Assembly: GCA_003486645.1 (NCBI GenBank)
Contig: DNGI01000288.1
Coordinates: forward strand, 2,981 to 12,086
Reading direction: 5' to 3'
Source of the DNA: Cyanobacteria bacterium UBA11370
Lineage (GTDB): Bacteria; Cyanobacteriota; Cyanobacteriia; Cyanobacteriales; Coleofasciculaceae
DNA length: 9,106 nt
Shown: one piece after another, positions 6,081 through 9,106 of the stretch
Position numbering within the stretch: the stretch's first letter is position 1
How the letters are laid out: every line of letters starts with the position of its first letter
Notes under the pieces: generated by a model
Database searches by the model: none
Seen by the model: only the letters and a program-made list of their open reading frames with translations
What the model was told of the DNA's origin: nothing
Position numbers and translations under genes: made by a program

Positions 6081-8429
6081 TTAACGAGTTAATAACAAAT
6101 CATCTTCAATTTTTTGTCGTACTATCGGAGTCAATTGACAATAGCTATTAAGGCAATCTACTAACAATTTATTAGCATAGTCATACTGTTCTAACTGCTT
6201 TTGCTCTAGTTCGCTCAATTGCCATTCATGACCAATATTGCGATGTTCAATCATTGCTGATCTTAACTGTGATATCCACGTTTGACCGTTAATTTGCCAC
6301 CATTGCTTTAAGCAATCTCGGTCTTCTTTTTGGTTAGGAAGTTGGTTTTTGAGTTGTCTGAGTGAGTCACCAATTGGCTCAATTTCTGTTAGGCAGTCAA
6401 GTTCTAGGGCAAGGTATAAAGCCGTTAAGCGATCGCCGATTAGTTCTGGGTTCAGTGCTAAAGCAACTCCCAAGGCATTAACTAGTGCTAAATCTAAAGC
6501 TAGTTCACCTTCTAATTCTCCGGCAAGTTTGCGATCAATGGCTAAAGCTAAACCTTGATCGCTAGCAAACTGATAATTAGGAGCAAGAGAAAGTGTTAAA
6601 TAAAAGGCGCGAACAGCAGCCGCTTTGTAAGGTGTTTTAACTTGAAGAGATTTCTGCTTCACCCACAAAAGTAGTTGTGATACTGTTTGAGTGGGGAGTG
6701 GGGAATCTTCCTGATTATTAATTTTTTTTGAGGGTGTCACTAATTCACGAGTTAAATCATCAATTTTGCCCTTTATTTGCTCTAATAGTCGCTCAGTATT
6801 CGGCAACATTTGCACGGTTAATAAGACTACCTCTCGCCAACGTTTATCTGTTAAGTTTTTTACCAATTTTGGCAAAGATTGCTCAGGGTTAGCGACAATC
6901 GCTCTGGCTGTTAAATATTCTTGGAAGGTTAGATGAGAGAATGAATAAATCTGCCGCGCTCGCTCCACTAAAACACCATGTTGTGCCTCGATAGATTTGA
7001 GAACGGCAACGCTATTTAATTCTAAGGATGCTGAGTCTAGCGAATTGTCTGATAGAATTAGTAAATATTGACTAATTAACTGTTGGATCGTGTTTCCTTC
7101 AAAGAAATAATTCCCTTGCTCAAAGGTAATTGCCGCTAGCTGAGTTAGGAGTTGGAGTTTGTGAGATAAGGATAAATTGCGATAAACGTCATCTCTTTTA
7201 ATTCCCCTGGCTTCATCCCAACGAATGAGTAACAAATCAAGTCCTTGTTTATAAAGGTCAGAACGTTTAGTAGGAAACTCAGTTTTGGCATCAAATACTA
7301 GACAGGTAAGGTTCAGTAAGACAGGTGTTACAGCAAGTTCTTTTATGAGTTGATTTTGGGGAAGAGCCAACTGTTCCAGAAATAAAGAGGCTTTTTTTAA
7401 CCCGGATTCGGGTGAATTTTTGGCAACGGCTACAAACCATTTTTGGGCAAATTTCTCAATTTGTGCGGGTTTAAAGTCGGCAATCTCAACCTCCGTAAAT
7501 CCTCGAAATCTATACTCAGAAGCCGCAATTCTACAGGTGATAATAAGGTAATTTTTATAATAATTTTCGGAAAGTTTGCGGATTTGTTGGATTACGCGAT
7601 CGCTTGCAACTTTCGGAACTTCATCTAAACCATCCAGTAACAGTAAAACTCGGCCTTGATTCAGGATAGTTTCAACTTCTTTCCCGGATACATTACAACG
7701 ATAAAACTCTTGATTGATATACTCTATTAAGCTAAAATTAGCTTCATCTAACGCATCTTCAGCAAAGTGTTTAAGTTGAACAAAAATAGGAATCAGATGA
7801 GATTGAAAATGACCTTGATTGCACTGAATGGCGATATGTTGTAAAAAAGTTGTTTTGCCAGCGCCAGGTTTACCCAAAACCATCAATTTGCCATACCGCT
7901 CAACTGCTCTTAACCCTGGAACTCCTTCAAAACGAACATTTCCTAAACCTAGGCGGTCAAATTCGTGAGGTTTGGAGCCTTGCAAATCAGAAATTTCTAA
8001 CCATCGTTGACTAGGAATTTCTTCTAGAATATTAACATCAACGTAGAGGTCATCTAAATCAATGGGTCGTGTAATATCTAATAACCGCAGCGTACCACAT
8101 TGGTCTTGAATTTGCTCGTAGCGTTCTTGCCGCACTCTAGTCACCAGAGTTTTAATATCACTAAAAATCTCTTGAACGTTCTCGTTTATTATGAGTTCTT
8201 CCGTTGGTGGTAGACTAACAATTTCTTGAGGTTCAAGGTCTAAACGAAAGCAAATTTCAATAAAAATGTGGCGATCAACAGGTTTACCCGCAAAAAATTT
8301 CCAAATGGGTTGGCGAGTTTCAATCCCAACTTCACTTGCTAGGTATTCTTGTGTCCATCCCTTGAGTAGAAATGCGTGTTTGGCTTTTTTTATACCCTGG
8401 GGAGAAGCTTGCAGCGATCGCCTTATCAT
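6081..8429 (-). CDS. HTH-NACHT ATPase (bacterial NLR-like, STAND family)
   Basis: A 782-residue soluble signal-transduction ATPase that should oligomerise when it senses its trigger. An HTH-like N-terminal domain (11-70; GWTQEYLASEVG) precedes a linker and a NACHT domain (180-335). Walker A is GKPGAGKTT (186-194), Walker B LLLLDGLDEV (262-271) and the sensor-1 arginine R300. The helical part ends in SHLTFQEYL (498-506), a usual NACHT mark. The C-terminus (520-782) holds an Ala/Leu-rich stretch (626-676) and no known effector such as a nuclease or TIR. Bacterial NACHT proteins include anti-phage proteins, so defence or stress signalling is plausible but inferred. The start at 8429 is preferred over 8600 because the sequence MIRRSLQASPQG matches how cyanobacterial relatives begin; the 57 upstream codons look non-coding and include repeat-derived sequence. 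Upstream on the same strand is a small membrane protein gene. Confidence 0.93.
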   Translation of the reverse strand: MIRRSLQASPQGIKKAKHAFLLKGWTQEYLASEVGIETRQPIWKFFAGKPVDRHIFIEICFRLDLEPQEIVSLPPTEELIINENVQEIFSDIKTLVTRVRQERYEQIQDQCGTLRLLDITRPIDLDDLYVDVNILEEIPSQRWLEISDLQGSKPHEFDRLGLGNVRFEGVPGLRAVERYGKLMVLGKPGAGKTTFLQHIAIQCNQGHFQSHLIPIFVQLKHFAEDALDEANFSLIEYINQEFYRCNVSGKEVETILNQGRVLLLLDGLDEVPKVASDRVIQQIRKLSENYYKNYLIITCRIAASEYRFRGFTEVEIADFKPAQIEKFAQKWFVAVAKNSPESGLKKASLFLEQLALPQNQLIKELAVTPVLLNLTCLVFDAKTEFPTKRSDLYKQGLDLLLIRWDEARGIKRDDVYRNLSLSHKLQLLTQLAAITFEQGNYFFEGNTIQQLISQYLLILSDNSLDSASLELNSVAVLKSIEAQHGVLVERARQIYSFSHLTFQEYLTARAIVANPEQSLPKLVKNLTDKRWREVVLLTVQMLPNTERLLEQIKGKIDDLTRELVTPSKKINNQEDSPLPTQTVSQLLLWVKQKSLQVKTPYKAAAVRAFYLTLSLAPNYQFASDQGLALAIDRKLAGELEGELALDLALVNALGVALALNPELIGDRLTALYLALELDCLTEIEPIGDSLRQLKNQLPNQKEDRDCLKQWWQINGQTWISQLRSAMIEHRNIGHEWQLSELEQKQLEQYDYANKLLVDCLNSYCQLTPIVRQKIEDDLLLTR
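6691..6704 (+). repeat. Two GTGGGGA units inside the NACHT gene
   Basis: Two perfect heptamers GTGGGGA (plus strand) encode SPLPT within the poorly conserved segment at NACHT residues 565-583. It is the same unit as in the second kinase (5206-5226) and, as CCCCACT, near 8950. Confidence 0.85.
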
Positions 8430-8560
8430 AGTCCTATCTAAAAAATGTCTAGTTGAATCTCTAATTTCAAGAGGTTCTGCTATAGAGTTCCCAGTAATGT
8501 GGCAGGATGCGACAATTGGAGAGTGAAGCGATGGCGGCGAGAAGCTTTGGCAAAACTCAA

Positions 8561-8607
8561 ATCTCACTTGAAAGTTACTTCTCCCACTCCCCACTTTCAA
8601 TCGAGAT
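8561..8607 (-). terminator. Imperfect hairpin between the membrane protein gene and the NACHT gene
   Basis: Bases 8561-8575 pair with 8593-8607 at 13 of 15 positions: five pairs, a 2x2 internal mismatch, then eight pairs TTGAAAGT/ACTTTCAA. The 17-base loop holds CCCACT-CCCCACT repeat units. It begins 16 bases after the stop of the small gene, reading the minus strand. No T tract follows, so it could be a terminator, an RNA processing site or only a repeat-borne structure. Confidence 0.4.
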
Positions 8608-8622
8608 CTGACAAAAGCTATA

Positions 8623-8871
8623 CTAATCTCTAGTAGAGTTCAGACGCTTGGATATTTGGCTAATTAGTCCACTGAGTAAGGCACCAGCCATCAAAATCCC
8701 AATAGCGGGCATAAATACAGGTTCCCAAAAGCGATGCCATACATCTAACCCTAGGGAAATACCCACTGATCGACCGAATACGGCGATCGCAAACCAAAAA
8801 AAACTCAGCAAGACGAGAAAAACATTTGCGACTAAAAACTGGTTAAGCAAACTGATAAATCTATCTTTCAT
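8623..8871 (-). CDS. Small two-helix membrane protein, unknown function
   Basis: An 82-residue protein with two predicted membrane helices, about 9-33 and 51-72. The polar connection between them includes R34 and the aromatic segment DVWHRFWEP. The tail is basic (SKRLNSTRD). There is no cleavable signal peptide; the first helix would act as an anchor. The ATG at 8871 is chosen because AGAGGA lies seven bases upstream and the protein then begins sensibly with MKDRF. The frame continues upstream to 8997, but that part is translated CCCCACT repeat and not credible. It resembles short hypothetical proteins of cyanobacteria, but I recognise no family with a known role. It lies on the same strand as, and 193 bp before, the NACHT gene, with a hairpin between, so co-transcription is uncertain. 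Confidence 0.75.
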   Translation of the reverse strand: MKDRFISLLNQFLVANVFLVLLSFFWFAIAVFGRSVGISLGLDVWHRFWEPVFMPAIGILMAGALLSGLISQISKRLNSTRD

Positions 8872-8878
8872 GGTTTTA

Positions 8879-8884
8879 TCCTCT
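8879..8884 (-). promoter_or_regulatory. Shine-Dalgarno site AGAGGA of the small membrane protein gene
   Basis: Reading the minus strand, AGAGGA is followed by seven bases (TAAAACC) and then ATG at 8871. It is the only strong ribosome binding site in the window and it decides the start of this gene. Confidence 0.7.
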
Positions 8885-8936
8885 AATTTTAGGAATGGGA
8901 AATCGGGAACGGAGCATTTGAGAATTACTTGTCTTT

Positions 8937-8976
8937 CCCACTCCCCCACTCCCCACTCCCCACTCCCCACTCCCCA
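8937..8976 (+). repeat. CCCCACT heptanucleotide repeat array upstream of the small membrane protein gene
   Basis: CCCACT (8937-8942), CCCCCACT (8943-8950), three perfect CCCCACT units (8951-8971) and a partial CCCCA form one array. It lies 66-105 bases before the start codon of the minus-strand gene, so on its mRNA-sense strand it reads as GGGG runs separated by AGT. A shorter copy lies at 8583-8595. Confidence 0.95.
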
Positions 8977-8997
8977 GAACGACACTACCTGATCCAA

Positions 8998-9106
8998 TTG
9001 AAACTACTATAACCTTGGGAATAGGGTATAAAACATGGGGCGAATCTGGAAAAGTTACTGAAAAACTTAAAAATTACCAGGTTATACCAAGTTGCGTTCA
9101 TAGGTA
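8998..9106. other. Window-end region, no gene seen
   Basis: No coding frame is supported. A possible minus-strand -10 element sits at 9006-9011. The last bases (TTATACCAAGTTGCGTTCAT) look like a dispersed spacer repeat seen in cyanobacteria, from memory and unconfirmed. Confidence 0.35.
9006..9011 (-). promoter_or_regulatory. Possible -10 element TATAGT for the minus-strand genes
   Basis: On the minus strand TATAGT matches the TATAAT consensus at five of six bases, about 135 bases before the ATG at 8871. No good -35 hexamer lies 16-18 bases upstream (GTTTTA at the 17-base position). If it is real, the CCCCACT array would be in the 5' leader. Confidence 0.25.

Noticed and set aside
8266..8526. 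Plus-strand open frame opposite the start of the NACHT gene
   Set aside because: Antisense shadow of the conserved HTH region; no ribosome binding site and no recognisable protein.
8430..8600. 57-codon N-terminal extension of the NACHT protein
   Set aside because: It starts within the CCCCACT repeat and hairpin region, has no domain-like sequence, and the family-like N-terminus begins at 8429.
8648..8992. Plus-strand open frame of 114 codons opposite the small membrane protein
   Set aside because: It is antisense to a better-supported gene, ends in repeat translation ([12 protein letters not shown]) and has no domain-like features.
8872..8997. 42-codon N-terminal extension of the small membrane protein
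   Set aside because: It is mostly translated heptamer repeat ([11 protein letters not shown]), and a good Shine-Dalgarno site supports the ATG at 8871.

Overview
The window looks like a piece of a cyanobacterial chromosome, most likely from a filamentous, moderately AT-rich lineage. Six perfect copies of the HIP1 octamer GCGATCGC occur in 9.1 kb. Heptanucleotide tandem repeats are scattered through genes and spacers. The proteins (CyaC-like cyclase, GAF hybrid kinase, HTH-NACHT ATPase) are of types abundant in cyanobacteria. Species-level assignment is not possible from the sequence alone.

Plus strand, 1-6045: three signal-transduction genes in a row. First is the 3' part of a large gene that enters the window already open. 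It carries a receiver domain, a class III adenylate cyclase domain of the IIIb type (Lys/Thr substrate-selecting pair) and a short TPR-like tail. After a 579-bp repeat-bearing spacer comes a GAF-HisKA-HATPase-REC hybrid histidine kinase with an uncharacterised C-terminal helical module. After a further 325-bp spacer comes a REC-HisKA-HATPase-REC hybrid kinase. The two kinases are close paralogues: about 69% identical over 144 ungapped residues of the kinase core, counted by hand. None of the three has a DNA-binding domain or a recognisable HPt domain in the window, so they could form part of a phosphorelay whose visible output is cAMP. That link is inference from context.

Minus strand, 8871-6081: a small two-helix membrane protein is followed, 193 bp downstream, by an NLR-like NACHT ATPase with an N-terminal helix-turn-helix-like domain. 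The ATPase is convergent with the second kinase across a 35-bp gap holding a tandem GGTTAAA repeat and a hairpin. The NACHT protein resembles the bacterial NACHT group from which anti-phage proteins have been described; its role here is unproven.

The most unusual signal is the repeat sequence. GTGGGGA-type, CCAACAA-type and related short tandem repeats lie between genes but also inside coding sequence. Both kinases carry an in-frame, repeat-built insert at exactly the same place in the ATPase domain, just before the G1 box. The linker before the receiver domain of the first gene shows the same order of a G-rich block followed by a C/A-rich block, and the NACHT gene carries two units. Two G-rich stretches fit the G-quadruplex consensus on the mRNA-sense strand.
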